Below are positions 7,495 through 14,922 of a stretch of DNA of 18,716 nucleotides, piece after piece. Below the pieces are notes generated by a model. That model made no database searches. It was given only the letters and a program-made list of their open reading frames with translations, and was not told where the DNA came from. Position numbers and translations under genes: made by a program. Each line of letters starts with the position of its first letter. The first letter of the stretch is position 1. Location of the stretch: positions 1-18,716 of the forward strand of contig URVW01000042.1 of the NCBI GenBank assembly GCA_900551435.1. Direction: 5' to 3'. Source of the DNA: an uncultured Faecalibacterium sp. (GTDB taxonomy: Bacteria > Bacillota > Clostridia > Oscillospirales > Ruminococcaceae).

Positions 7495-8706
7495 ATGATG
7501 GACAAAAAACCACACATCAAGCCCTACCTTTACGGAATGTTCGCGGGGTTCGGTGCGATCGCACTGAGCATCATCTTCTTCTTTCTGATCTATCGCTTTC
7601 AGGGCTTTGGCGATGCGATCTCCAAGCTGACGGGCATCCTGATGCCGTTCATCTACGGTGCGGTCATCGCCTATCTGCTCAAGCCGGTCTGCAACACCAT
7701 TGAAGGCTTTCTCCGCCGCACCTTCCCGGAAAAGATGAAGGGTGCGGCCAACATGCTGGCCGTGGCGCTGAGCCTTCTGTTCGGCCTTTTGGTGGTGTAT
7801 GCGCTGTTCCTGATGATCGTCCCGCAGCTCATCACCAGCGTCACGACGCTGTATTTCACGGCCCGCGACAACATCAACGAGTTCGTGGACTGGGTCTCGA
7901 AGCAGGAGATCATCGCCAGCAACAAGGAATTGCTGGATTTCATTGAGACGTCCTACGACACCTTACAGGCCAATCTGGATACATGGGTCAAAAACACCCT
8001 CATTCCCTCGATGCAGAGCATCCTGAGCGGTGCGGCCGTCGGTGTGATGAACTTCGTGACCTTCCTGAAGAACATCGTCATCGGCCTGATCGTCTCGGTG
8101 TATCTGCTGGCCAGCCGGAAGAAGTTCGGTCAGCAGGGCAAGCTGATCCTCTACAGCTTCCTGAAACCGCACTGGGCCGACCTCATCATGGAAGAGATCT
8201 GCTATGCAGACAAGATGTTCGGCGGCTTCATCAACGGCAAGATCCTGGATTCCGCCATCATCGGTGTGCTGTGCTACATCGCCTGTATCATCCTCAAATT
8301 CCCCAGCGCGCTGCTGGTCTCGGTCATCATCGGCGTCACCAACGTCATTCCCTTCTTTGGCCCGTTCATCGGTGCGATCCCTGCCACCCTGCTCATCCTT
8401 ATCCAGAACCCCATCAAGGCGCTCTGGTTCATCCTGTTCATTCTGGTCTTACAGCAGGTGGACGGCAACATCATCGGACCCAAAATTTTGGGCAACACCA
8501 CCGGCCTTTCGAGCTTCTGGGTGCTCTTCGCCATCCTGCTGTTCGGCGGCCTGTGGGGCTTCGTCGGCATGATCATCGGCGTCCCGCTCTTTGCGGTCAT
8601 CTATGATGTTCTCAAGAAGTTTGTGTTCCACGGTCTGCGCCGCCACGAAGAGATGGAGATGGTCACCACCTACCATGACAAGTTCGGCGACCCGGACGAC
8701 GAATAA
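7495..8706 (+). CDS. AI-2E family transporter (PerM-like membrane protein)
   Basis: The protein (403 residues from the ATG at 7495, with GGAG 9 nt upstream) has about eight hydrophobic segments: near 12-35, 45-65, 83-108, 185-207, 250-300 (two), 306-326 and 338-372. A hydrophilic stretch (about 110-180) lies between the third and fourth. NVIPFFGPFIGAIPA and LQQVDGNIIGPKILG are conserved marks of the AI-2E/UPF0118 family. Members are described variously as autoinducer-2 exporters and as Na+/H+ antiporters, so the substrate cannot be read from sequence. It follows but after 51 nt on the same strand and probably shares its transcript, which raises a possible link to acid or ion balance during butyrate release (inference). 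The C terminus ends in an acidic tail, DPDDE. Confidence 0.85.
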   Translation: MMDKKPHIKPYLYGMFAGFGAIALSIIFFFLIYRFQGFGDAISKLTGILMPFIYGAVIAYLLKPVCNTIEGFLRRTFPEKMKGAANMLAVALSLLFGLLVVYALFLMIVPQLITSVTTLYFTARDNINEFVDWVSKQEIIASNKELLDFIETSYDTLQANLDTWVKNTLIPSMQSILSGAAVGVMNFVTFLKNIVIGLIVSVYLLASRKKFGQQGKLILYSFLKPHWADLIMEEICYADKMFGGFINGKILDSAIIGVLCYIACIILKFPSALLVSVIIGVTNVIPFFGPFIGAIPATLLILIQNPIKALWFILFILVLQQVDGNIIGPKILGNTTGLSSFWVLFAILLFGGLWGFVGMIIGVPLFAVIYDVLKKFVFHGLRRHEEMEMVTTYHDKFGDPDDE

Positions 8707-8730
8707 AAGTTCTCACCGCATTACAAATAG

Positions 8731-8895
8731 AGCTGCTGCAAATCAACCTCTCAGTCTCACATTCGTTCGACAGCTCTCCTATTAGGAGAGCCTCTGGCGA
8801 AGAGAGAAAGCTTTACGCCATGCCAAGGCCTCTCCTATCAGGAGAGGTGGCAATGCGAAGCATTGACGGAGAGGTTGAAAGCGGCAGTTCTTTTT
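8731..8895 (+). terminator. Intrinsic terminator of the but-transporter unit, with a repeat in its loop
   Basis: AGCTGCTGC (8731-8739) pairs over all nine positions (two G-U) with GCGGCAGTT (8881-8889). TTTTT follows at 8891-8895, then more T-rich sequence. The 141 nt between the arms are almost entirely the palindromic repeat at 8743-8878, which itself pairs arm to arm and so keeps the outer stem closed. Confidence 0.6.
8743..8878. repeat. 136-bp palindromic intergenic repeat (miniature element)
   Basis: The ends TCAACCTCTC (8743-8752) and GAGAGGTTGA (8869-8878) are perfect inverted repeats. The exact centre, 8810/8811, falls in AAAGCTTT. Each arm contains its own near-perfect hairpin, CTCTCCT-N3-AGGAGAG (8773-8791 and 8829-8847), and the right arm also has AATGC-GAA-GCATT. 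Such two-armed palindromes recur between genes in Faecalibacterium-type genomes as I remember them; copy number cannot be tested in one window. It lies between convergent genes and codes for nothing visible. Confidence 0.75.
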
Positions 8896-8918
8896 ATTTG
8901 ATTTTCATAAAGTAACGC

Positions 8919-8969
8919 AAAAACTCCCCCTTCCCGGCGCTGTCTCGGCGCTTGGGGAAGAGGGAGTTT
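8919..8969 (-). terminator. Intrinsic terminator of the oleate hydratase-radical SAM unit
   Basis: In the leftward RNA the arms 8955-8969 and 8921-8935 form a 15-bp stem with one G-U pair. A small inner GCGC stem caps it, and a U5 run is encoded by 8919-8923. It lies 44 nt after the radical SAM stop codon. The plus-strand version also has TTT after the stem, so weak activity in both directions is possible. Confidence 0.8.
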
Positions 8970-9012
8970 CTGTGTTTCAGGACTGTTGATTCAAATCCGG
9001 AACGCTCTGGGA

Positions 9013-10437
9013 TTACTGCTGATTGGGTTTCCAATCCTTGTAGTTCTCATAGCGGCTCTCACGGATCTTGGTGTGGGACCAGATCTCGTCCGCCATAGGC
9101 TGCCAGTTGTCGGCGTAGCTCTTGCACTTGTCGCACAGGTGATCGACGCTCTCCGGCGACTGCAGGTCGGTGCTGTGTGCGCCGGTGTCGTGGACCATCT
9201 TGCGCAGCAGCTCGGGGTTCTCGAGCATCGGACAGGGACGCAGATGGTTCTTGTTAAACGGCTGGCCGTTGTGATATGCCATAAACAGCGGGCTTTGGAG
9301 GATCTCCAGAATGCTGCTGTCATGAATGTTTGCATTGGAGTAGTGGATGAACACGCACGGCTCTGCGTCACCGGCAGAGTTGATGTGGAAGTAGTTGCGG
9401 CCGCCCGCGATGCATCCGCCGACGAACTCGCCGTCGTTCTGGAAATCCATCGGGTAGAACGGGATGTCGCACTCCTCGCTGCGCAGATAGCGGATGCGGT
9501 CGATCATATACTTGCGCTGTTCCGGGGTGGGCATCAGCTCCGGAGCCGCCTCGTTGCCGACGGGCATATAGTGAAAGTAGAAGCCGAAGTGTGCGCCCTT
9601 CTCACAGAGGAAGCGCATAAACTTGTCGTTCGTGACGGCTTCGATGTTGTCGCGGGTGTAGCAGATGGACGTGCCGAACAGGATGCCGTGCTTCTTGAGC
9701 AGGTCCATGGCGTTCATGACGGCGGCATAGTGGCCGTCGCCGCGGCGCGCATCGTTCGTCTCGGGCGTGCCCTCGATGGACAGCATAAAGGCGATGTTGC
9801 CCAGACGGACGACCTCTTCACAGAACGGCTCGTCGATGAGGGTGGAGTTGGTGTAGATGGCGAACTGCACATCGTTGTGCTTCTCGGCCAGCTTCAGGAT
9901 GTCCTTTTTGCGGACCAGAGGTTCGCCGCCGGTCAGCATATACAGATAAACGCCCAGCTCTTTGCCCTGCGAAACGATCTTATCCATATCCTCAAAGCTG
10001 AGGTTGTTCTTGTGGCCGTACTCGCCCGCCCAGCAGCCGACACAGTGCATGTTGCAGGCAGAGGTGGGGTCGAACAGGATCAGCCAAGGAATATTGCACT
10101 GATACTTCACGCGGTTCTCGCGGATGGTCTTGGTCCCGCGGAAGAAGGCCTCATAGCCGAGGTTCAGGGCCGTGGTGCGGGCCACATTCGGGTCCAGCTG
10201 ATCCAGCATGCAGTTGATGAGCTTTGACCACTTGCTGTCCGGGTTGGACAGCGTCTGGCGGGCGTGCTCATAGGTCTCTTCACTGAAGGCTTCGCCGTAG
10301 AACTGCTTTGCAACGTCCACCAGCTGGACCATCGCCTTTTCGCGGCCCTTGTTGACATGAGACAGCACGATATCGGCCGTTTTGCCCAGCGCAGCACGCT
10401 GCATCTTATGGGTCAGAGAATCAAATGCGGTATTCAT
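9013..10437 (-). CDS. Radical SAM protein with SPASM-like C-terminal cysteines
   Basis: I start the protein at the ATG at 10437 (MNTAFDSLTHKM, 474 residues), 8 nt after GGAGG; an upstream TTG is less likely. CNMHCVGC at residues 128-135 is the CxxxCxxC cluster motif that binds the 4Fe-4S used to cleave S-adenosylmethionine. LTGGEPL is the SAM-contacting GGEP motif. Past the barrel there are further cysteines in GGCIAGG, AEPCVF, RPCPM and CDKC, as in SPASM domains that hold extra clusters. A helical N-terminal region of about 120 residues precedes the barrel. The substrate is unknown. It follows the oleate hydratase gene after a 61-nt gap with two hairpins and probably shares its transcript, which suggests work on a lipid or membrane-related target (inference). 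Confidence 0.88.
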   Translation of the reverse strand: MNTAFDSLTHKMQRAALGKTADIVLSHVNKGREKAMVQLVDVAKQFYGEAFSEETYEHARQTLSNPDSKWSKLINCMLDQLDPNVARTTALNLGYEAFFRGTKTIRENRVKYQCNIPWLILFDPTSACNMHCVGCWAGEYGHKNNLSFEDMDKIVSQGKELGVYLYMLTGGEPLVRKKDILKLAEKHNDVQFAIYTNSTLIDEPFCEEVVRLGNIAFMLSIEGTPETNDARRGDGHYAAVMNAMDLLKKHGILFGTSICYTRDNIEAVTNDKFMRFLCEKGAHFGFYFHYMPVGNEAAPELMPTPEQRKYMIDRIRYLRSEECDIPFYPMDFQNDGEFVGGCIAGGRNYFHINSAGDAEPCVFIHYSNANIHDSSILEILQSPLFMAYHNGQPFNKNHLRPCPMLENPELLRKMVHDTGAHSTDLQSPESVDHLCDKCKSYADNWQPMADEIWSHTKIRESRYENYKDWKPNQQ

Positions 10438-10463
10438 TCCAATTTCCTCCAATGTTTTCTATT

Positions 10464-10496
10464 GGGAGCTTCTCCCCTGCCGGAATTTCTTCCGGC
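10464..10496 (-). other. Tandem hairpins between oleate hydratase and radical SAM genes
   Basis: The first stem in the transcript (10490-10496 with 10479-10485) has 7 perfect pairs closing a GAAA tetraloop, a very stable GNRA type. The second (10472-10476 with 10464-10468) has 5 pairs and a 3-nt loop. No U-run follows either. They may mark an RNA processing site or set relative expression of the two cistrons. Confidence 0.55.
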
Positions 10497-10498
10497 GT

Positions 10499-12274
10499 TC
10501 AGATAATATGGTATGCTTGCAAAAAGTTTCCAAGATCGGTCCCCTGCAGCCAGTCGATGACCTTGCCGAGGGCAAATTTTTCGATCCAGTTCATCTTCAG
10601 GTCGCTCAGCGGGCGGCCGTCGCGCAGCTGGACGGCGGCGTTGAGCAGGTCGCGGACATCATAGGTGCTGCCCCAGACTTCCGGCACGCCGCGATCGATG
10701 TCCAGCAGCGTATACACAGCTTCCATGCCGGTGCGCATGGAATATTCGGTGGTGAAGATGGTGTCGCGCGGTGTCTCCGCGAACTGACCAAGGAACGCGA
10801 AATTCACAGCGCCTTCCGGCACGACTGCAGGACGGTCCCCCGCCGACCGGGGCATGAAGAACGCCGTGATGTACGGCATCATGACCGGCACGGTGTTGGC
10901 GCTGTGCTCTGCCAAATCGTCGATCTCCGCTTCGGGCACGCCGAGGTGGTAGAGCCACTCCATGCAGATCTCTTTGCCGGTGCAGTCCCGCATCGGCTTT
11001 TTGATATAGTTGCCGGGTTTGTCGCTGAACAGCCCGTAGATCCAGCCCACCAGCTGGCCCTTCGGCTGGCTTCGGAACTGGGGCTGGCGATTGAACGTCC
11101 AGCTCAGCAGCCAGTTGGAATCCTTTACGGTCACGATGCCGCCGGTGACGACGCCCCCGCTGAAGGGGTCGCGCTTGCAGATGCTCTGGATGTACGGTAC
11201 GATCCGCTCATCCAGCGTGGTCACGGTGGCGCTCATCCAGTTGGTCTGCTCCGGGTCGGAACAGAACGCTTCCGGACGGCCGAACGATGCATCCCGCGCC
11301 GCGATCTTCTTCCACAGGTCCCAGCCATTGCCGGGGCGCAGGGTCGGGTCGAAGGCGGCGGGCTGGTCCTGCGCACCGATGGAAGCATTCTCCACACAGC
11401 CGCCATTCGTGATGAACACCAGATCATTTTCGGTCAGGTCCACTTCGCAGGGCTGATCTTCGGCCATCAGGTGGATCGTCTTGGCCTGTTTCTTCCCGTC
11501 TGTGATCTCAAAATCGATGTCCGTGACCTTGGTGTTGTAATGGAAGCGGACGCCGTAGTTCTCGAGATAGCGGACCATGGGCAGGATCATCGACTCATAC
11601 TGATTGTACTTCGTGAACCGAAGCGCCCGGAAATCCGGCAGCCCGCCCACATGGTGGATGTAGCGCTTGAGGTAAAGCTTCATCTCAAGGGCGCTGTGCC
11701 AGTTCTCGAACGCGAACATCGTCCGCCAGTAGAGCCAGAAGTTCGAGCCGAACACTTCCTCGTCGAACACATCCGTAATGCGCTTGTTGTACAGCTGCTC
11801 GTCCGGGGTGAAGAAGAGCTTCATGATCTCCATGCAGCCCTTGTCCGACAGGCCGAATTTTCCGTCCGTATGCGCGTCCTGCCCCTGCTTTTCAGTGGCA
11901 CGGCAGAGCGAGTAGTTCGGGTCCTTTTTGTTCAGCCAGTAATACTCATCCAGCACGCTGACGCCGTCCGTTTCCAGCGACGGGATGGAGCGGAACAGGT
12001 CCCACATCACCTCGAAGTGGTTGTCCATCTCCCGCCCGCCTCGCATCACATAGCCAATGCCGGGGTACTGATAGCCATCGCATGCGCCGCCGGGGATGGG
12101 ACCTTTTTCAAAGATGTGGACATGCTCGCCCTTCATCTGACCATCCCGCACCAGATAACAGGCCGCCGTCAGCGCAGCAAGGCCCGTACCGACGAGGTAA
12201 GCCGATTTCCGGTCCACTCCCTCTGGTTTGCGTGGGCGCGCAAATGCTTCATAGTTACCACTGGAATAATACAT
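10499..12274 (-). CDS. ohyA: Oleate hydratase (FAD-dependent fatty acid double-bond hydratase)
   Basis: The 591-residue protein matches the length and course of the oleate hydratase (MCRA) family, which adds water to the cis-9 bond of oleate or linoleate to give 10-hydroxy fatty acids. The dinucleotide-binding motif GTGLAALTAACYL is at residues 29-41. GGREMDNHFE (79-88) holds the conserved Glu82 of the FAD/active site. Long family blocks such as FWLYWRTMFAFENWHSALEMKLYL are present. I use the ATG at 12274 because GGAGG lies about 7-8 nt before it; the longer reading from 12334 runs through likely control sequence. In gut bacteria these enzymes detoxify unsaturated fatty acids. A TetR-family gene lies just upstream and a radical SAM gene just downstream on the same strand. 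Confidence 0.94.
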   Translation of the reverse strand: MYYSSGNYEAFARPRKPEGVDRKSAYLVGTGLAALTAACYLVRDGQMKGEHVHIFEKGPIPGGACDGYQYPGIGYVMRGGREMDNHFEVMWDLFRSIPSLETDGVSVLDEYYWLNKKDPNYSLCRATEKQGQDAHTDGKFGLSDKGCMEIMKLFFTPDEQLYNKRITDVFDEEVFGSNFWLYWRTMFAFENWHSALEMKLYLKRYIHHVGGLPDFRALRFTKYNQYESMILPMVRYLENYGVRFHYNTKVTDIDFEITDGKKQAKTIHLMAEDQPCEVDLTENDLVFITNGGCVENASIGAQDQPAAFDPTLRPGNGWDLWKKIAARDASFGRPEAFCSDPEQTNWMSATVTTLDERIVPYIQSICKRDPFSGGVVTGGIVTVKDSNWLLSWTFNRQPQFRSQPKGQLVGWIYGLFSDKPGNYIKKPMRDCTGKEICMEWLYHLGVPEAEIDDLAEHSANTVPVMMPYITAFFMPRSAGDRPAVVPEGAVNFAFLGQFAETPRDTIFTTEYSMRTGMEAVYTLLDIDRGVPEVWGSTYDVRDLLNAAVQLRDGRPLSDLKMNWIEKFALGKVIDWLQGTDLGNFLQAYHII

Positions 12275-12328
12275 TTTATTCCCTCCGTTTTGTGGTAGTT
12301 TCCAAGATTTCGCACTCATATTTTGCGC

Positions 12329-12352
12329 TGACATTACTGTATCATTTTGTCA
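12329..12352. promoter_or_regulatory. Candidate operator upstream of oleate hydratase
   Basis: TGACA-N14-TGTCA forms a 24-bp dyad 55 nt upstream of the start codon, overlapping a TTGACA box on the minus strand. The inner bases are only weakly symmetric and no good -10 box lies 17 nt away, so the promoter itself is uncertain. A site for the neighbouring TetR-type regulator is a reasonable guess. Confidence 0.3.
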
Positions 12353-12371
12353 AAAAAGGTTCCATAAACAG

Positions 12372-12407
12372 AAAAAGCACCGTGATGGAAAACCCATCAC
12401 AATGCTT
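12372..12407 (-). terminator. Intrinsic terminator of the TetR-family gene
   Basis: GTGATGG (12382-12388) and CCATCAC (12394-12400) form the upper stem. A 2x2 internal loop leads to a lower 5-bp stem, AAGCA (12375-12379) with TGCTT (12403-12407). The leftward RNA continues with a U5 run and UG-rich bases. It lies 18 nt past the regulator's stop codon, so oleate hydratase needs its own promoter between 12275 and 12371. Confidence 0.75.
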
Positions 12408-12425
12408 CCTCTGTCTAAATTTTTA

Positions 12426-13016
12426 TCAATCGTCCAGTTCTGAGGGGATGCGGTCGGTCCGGAACCGCCGCACGGCCCGCTGGAAGTCGCCATGCAGCAG
12501 GATATTCAGCCGTTCCGTCATCCGGACGGGGTCCTCTTTCATATCCTTGCGGATCCATTCCAGCACCATGCCGACCAGTGCATACTTGTAAAAATCCACG
12601 ATGAACTGTTTATCGGCATCCTGAACGGTGACGCCCTGTGCCCCACGTTCCATAAAATCACGCAGCATGGGGTCCAGCAGTTTGTATAAGTACTGTTCCA
12701 CCTGCTCCCGGCTGACCGAGCGGTAGACATTCATGACAAGGACCTTGTTCTCCTGCACCTGACGCAGGATATCCAGAAAGGCGTCCGACCAAGTTTCGAA
12801 CGCCCTCTTGTTTTCCAGCGCCTTCGCAGCATCTTCGACCAGGATCCAGTCCACAAGGTCGTAGATGTCCTTGAAGTGGTAGTAGAACGTCATGCGGTTC
12901 ACGCCGCAGTCCTCCGTGATGTCGTTGATCGTGATCTTATTCAGCGGTTTCTGGAGCAGCAGCTTTTTGAGCGATGCTTCCAAAGCCCTCTTCGTCGTCT
13001 GTGACACAAATTCCAT
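12426..13016 (-). CDS. TetR-family transcriptional regulator, probable regulator of oleate hydratase
   Basis: This 196-residue protein carries an N-terminal TetR helix-turn-helix at about residues 27-50 (ITINDITEDCGVNRMTFYYHFKD). The C-terminal half, with VLVMNVYRSVSREQVEQYLYKLL and FIVDFYKYALVGMVLEWIRKDMKEDP, resembles the TetR_C group that includes DhaS-type regulators. The start at 13016 is the first in frame; only GGGAAAGG directly touches it, so translation may be weak. It lies directly upstream of the oleate hydratase gene on the same strand but is cut off by a terminator. Control of that gene, with a fatty acid as ligand, is inferred from position only. Confidence 0.85.
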   Translation of the reverse strand: MEFVSQTTKRALEASLKKLLLQKPLNKITINDITEDCGVNRMTFYYHFKDIYDLVDWILVEDAAKALENKRAFETWSDAFLDILRQVQENKVLVMNVYRSVSREQVEQYLYKLLDPMLRDFMERGAQGVTVQDADKQFIVDFYKYALVGMVLEWIRKDMKEDPVRMTERLNILLHGDFQRAVRRFRTDRIPSELDD

Positions 13017-13096
13017 CCTTTCCCGGCAGCGCCGCGCGCGCTGTCGTCCATGGTGGCCGGCCTTTCAGCCGCAGAAGTAAGAATCCTTCCTTCTAT

Positions 13097-13126
13097 AATA
13101 TACCGCCAACGAGGGGGATTTTGCAA
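13097..13126 (-). promoter_or_regulatory. Probable promoter of the TetR-family gene
   Basis: On the minus strand TTGCAA (13121-13126) and TATATT (13097-13102) are 18 nt apart. The predicted leader of about 70 nt to the ATG at 13016 is GC-rich and contains an out-of-frame ATG at about 13051. Confidence 0.5.
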
Positions 13127-13130
13127 GCAA

Positions 13131-13142
13131 AAAATCGATTTT
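13131..13142. promoter_or_regulatory. Perfect 12-bp palindrome in the tetR/proC divergent region
   Basis: AAAATCGATTTT lies just upstream of the -35 box of the TetR-family gene. It could be a regulator site. A looser inverted repeat, TTCCTGC and GCAGGAA, spans about 13163-13202. The rest of the 313-nt gap shows no gene. Confidence 0.3.
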
Positions 13143-13243
13143 CTTGATGAATTTTCTGTTATTTCCTGCCTTTTGGATGAAATTTTGCACCGTGCAGGAA
13201 GTTCCCGCGTTCAACTTTATTTTTCTGAATCAGCCTCTCCCCC

Positions 13244-13272
13244 TTGATTTTCTGCCCGTGTGTGCATACAAT
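13244..13272 (+). promoter_or_regulatory. Sigma-A-type promoter of the proline operon
   Basis: TTGATT (13244-13249) and TACAAT (13267-13272) are exactly 17 nt apart. The leader from about 13279 to the proC ATG is roughly 50 nt, too short for a T-box, and shows no obvious attenuator. Confidence 0.7.
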
Positions 13273-13329
13273 GAAAGCGGAACGAATGTGCGCTCCGATA
13301 GAGTGTGGAAGTGAAAGAAGGTTGTTGAT

Positions 13330-14136
13330 ATGATCAAGACCATTGGATTTTTAGGCTGTGGAAACATGGGCGGCGCGATCGCGCGGGCGGTCTGCAAGGC
13401 CGCCGACCCGCAGAACGTTTATCTGGCCAACCGCACCGCCGCCAAAGCGGAAGCTCTGGCGCAGGAACTGGGCTGCAATACTGCCGTCAACAATGACGTG
13501 ATGGGCCACTGTGACCTCGTGTTTCTGGCGGTCAAGCCCCAGATGATGGAAGCGCTTCTGGCCCCGCTGAAGTTCACGATGGCCGAGCGCCCGAACCGCT
13601 TCATCCTGTGCAGCATGGCGGCGGGGCTTTCCATTGCGCGCATTCAGGAGATGGCCGGGGAAGATTATCCCGTCATCCGCATCATGCCGAACACCCCCGC
13701 TTCGGTGGGCGCGGGCATGATCCAGTATTGCTCCAGCAATGTCACCGCTGAAGAAGAGCAGGAATTCCTCAAGCTGATGGCTCCTGCGGGACGTCTGGAC
13801 CCTGTGCCGGAATCCCTCATCGATGCCGCCAGCTGTGTTTCCGGCTGCGGACCGGCTTGGGTGTATCAGTTCATCGAGGCACTGGCCGACGGCGGCGTAG
13901 CCTGTGGTCTGCCTCGTGCCAAAGCGCAGGAATATGCCGCGCAGATGGTCCTTGGCAGCGCAAAGCTGGTCCTCGACAGCGGCAAGCACCCCGGTGAGCT
14001 GAAGGACGCTGTGTGCAGCCCCGGCGGCAGCACCATTCAGGGCGTGCGCGTTCTGGAAGAGCATGGTCTGCGCGGCGCGGTGACCGATGCCGTCATTGCG
14101 GCCTACAACAAGACAAAAGAGATGGGAAAGGGTTGA
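13330..14136 (+). CDS. proC: Pyrroline-5-carboxylate reductase
   Basis: ProC reduces 1-pyrroline-5-carboxylate to proline with NAD(P)H in the last step of proline synthesis. The 268-residue length is standard. The Rossmann motif FLGCGNMGGAIA is at residues 8-19, AVKPQ at about 67-71, and IRIMPNTPASVGAGM in the middle. The family signature (SPGGSTIQGVRVLEEHGLRG) and the following VTDAVIAAYNKT are near the C terminus. AAGAAGG lies about 8 nt before the ATG at 13330. It is the first gene of a tight proC-proB-proA unit; proB starts four bases after its stop. Confidence 0.97.
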   Translation: MIKTIGFLGCGNMGGAIARAVCKAADPQNVYLANRTAAKAEALAQELGCNTAVNNDVMGHCDLVFLAVKPQMMEALLAPLKFTMAERPNRFILCSMAAGLSIARIQEMAGEDYPVIRIMPNTPASVGAGMIQYCSSNVTAEEEQEFLKLMAPAGRLDPVPESLIDAASCVSGCGPAWVYQFIEALADGGVACGLPRAKAQEYAAQMVLGSAKLVLDSGKHPGELKDAVCSPGGSTIQGVRVLEEHGLRGAVTDAVIAAYNKTKEMGKG

Positions 14137-14140
14137 TTTT

Positions 14141-14920
14141 ATGCGGATCGTTGTGAAAGTGGGCACTTCTACCCTTGCACACTCCACCGGGCGGCTGAAC
14201 ATCCGCCACACAGAGGAGCTGGTCAAGGTCCTGAGTGACCTGAAAAATGCGGGCCACGAGGTCATTTTAGTCTCGTCCGGCGCCATCGGCATGGGCGTGG
14301 GCAAGCTCTCGCTCCCCCAGCGCCCCAAGGACATGGCCACCAAACAGGCCTGTGCCGCCGTGGGCCAGTGCGAACTGATGTACACCTACGACCGGCTGTT
14401 CACCGCCTACAATCACAATGTGGCGCAGATCCTGCTGACCGGCGTGGATGTGGAAGATGCCGGCCGACGTGAGAATGTGGAAAACACCCTCACCCGTCTA
14501 TTGGAACTGGGCGCGCTTCCCATCATCAATGAGAACGACACCGTTGCCACCGACGAGATCACCTCCATCGGCGACAACGACACACTGGCGGCCATCGTCA
14601 CCTGCTGCATCCACGCAGATCTGCTGGTCCTGCTGAGCGACATCGACGGCCTGTACACCGCCAACCCGCACACCCATGCGGACGCCACCCTGATCCCGCT
14701 GGTCAAGGAGATCACGCCGGACATCCTCGCGCTGGCGGATGGAGTCGGTTCGTCGCTGGGGACCGGCGGCATGTCCACCAAACTGCGGGCCGCGCAGATG
14801 GTGACCGCCATCGGGGCTGATATGGTCATCGCCAACGGCTCCCACCCCGAACTGCTCTATGACATCGCAGACGGAAGACCCGCCGGGACGCGTTTTTCCG
14901 GCCAGAAACAGGAGGGCTGA
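14141..14920 (+). CDS. proB: Glutamate 5-kinase, short form without PUA domain
   Basis: ProB phosphorylates glutamate to glutamyl-5-phosphate, the committed and usually proline-inhibited step. I start at the ATG at 14141 (MRIVVKVGTSTL), four bases after the proC stop, using GGGAAAGGG at the proC end as ribosome binding site. Amino-acid-kinase motifs are all present: KVGTSTLA, SSGAIGMGVGKL, INENDTVA, DIDGLYTANP and GTGGMSTKLRAAQM. At 259 residues it ends after the kinase domain and lacks the C-terminal PUA domain of the E. coli enzyme (367 residues). Short forms are known in other bacteria. proA begins two bases after the stop, so translation is likely coupled. Confidence 0.96.
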   Translation: MRIVVKVGTSTLAHSTGRLNIRHTEELVKVLSDLKNAGHEVILVSSGAIGMGVGKLSLPQRPKDMATKQACAAVGQCELMYTYDRLFTAYNHNVAQILLTGVDVEDAGRRENVENTLTRLLELGALPIINENDTVATDEITSIGDNDTLAAIVTCCIHADLLVLLSDIDGLYTANPHTHADATLIPLVKEITPDILALADGVGSSLGTGGMSTKLRAAQMVTAIGADMVIANGSHPELLYDIADGRPAGTRFSGQKQEG

Positions 14921-14922
14921 CC

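Noticed and set aside
6067..7515. 482-codon open frame opposite but
   Set aside because: It mirrors a clear CoA-transferase and its translation lacks any family features. GC-rich, biased codons keep the complementary frame open.
10382..12298. 638-codon open frame opposite oleate hydratase
   Set aside because: It runs exactly antisense to a well-recognised gene, crosses the gap to the next gene, and has no recognisable domain or ribosome binding site.
13279..13329. T-box or other riboswitch ahead of the proline operon
   Set aside because: The leader from the predicted start is only about 50 nt and has none of the T-box landmarks.
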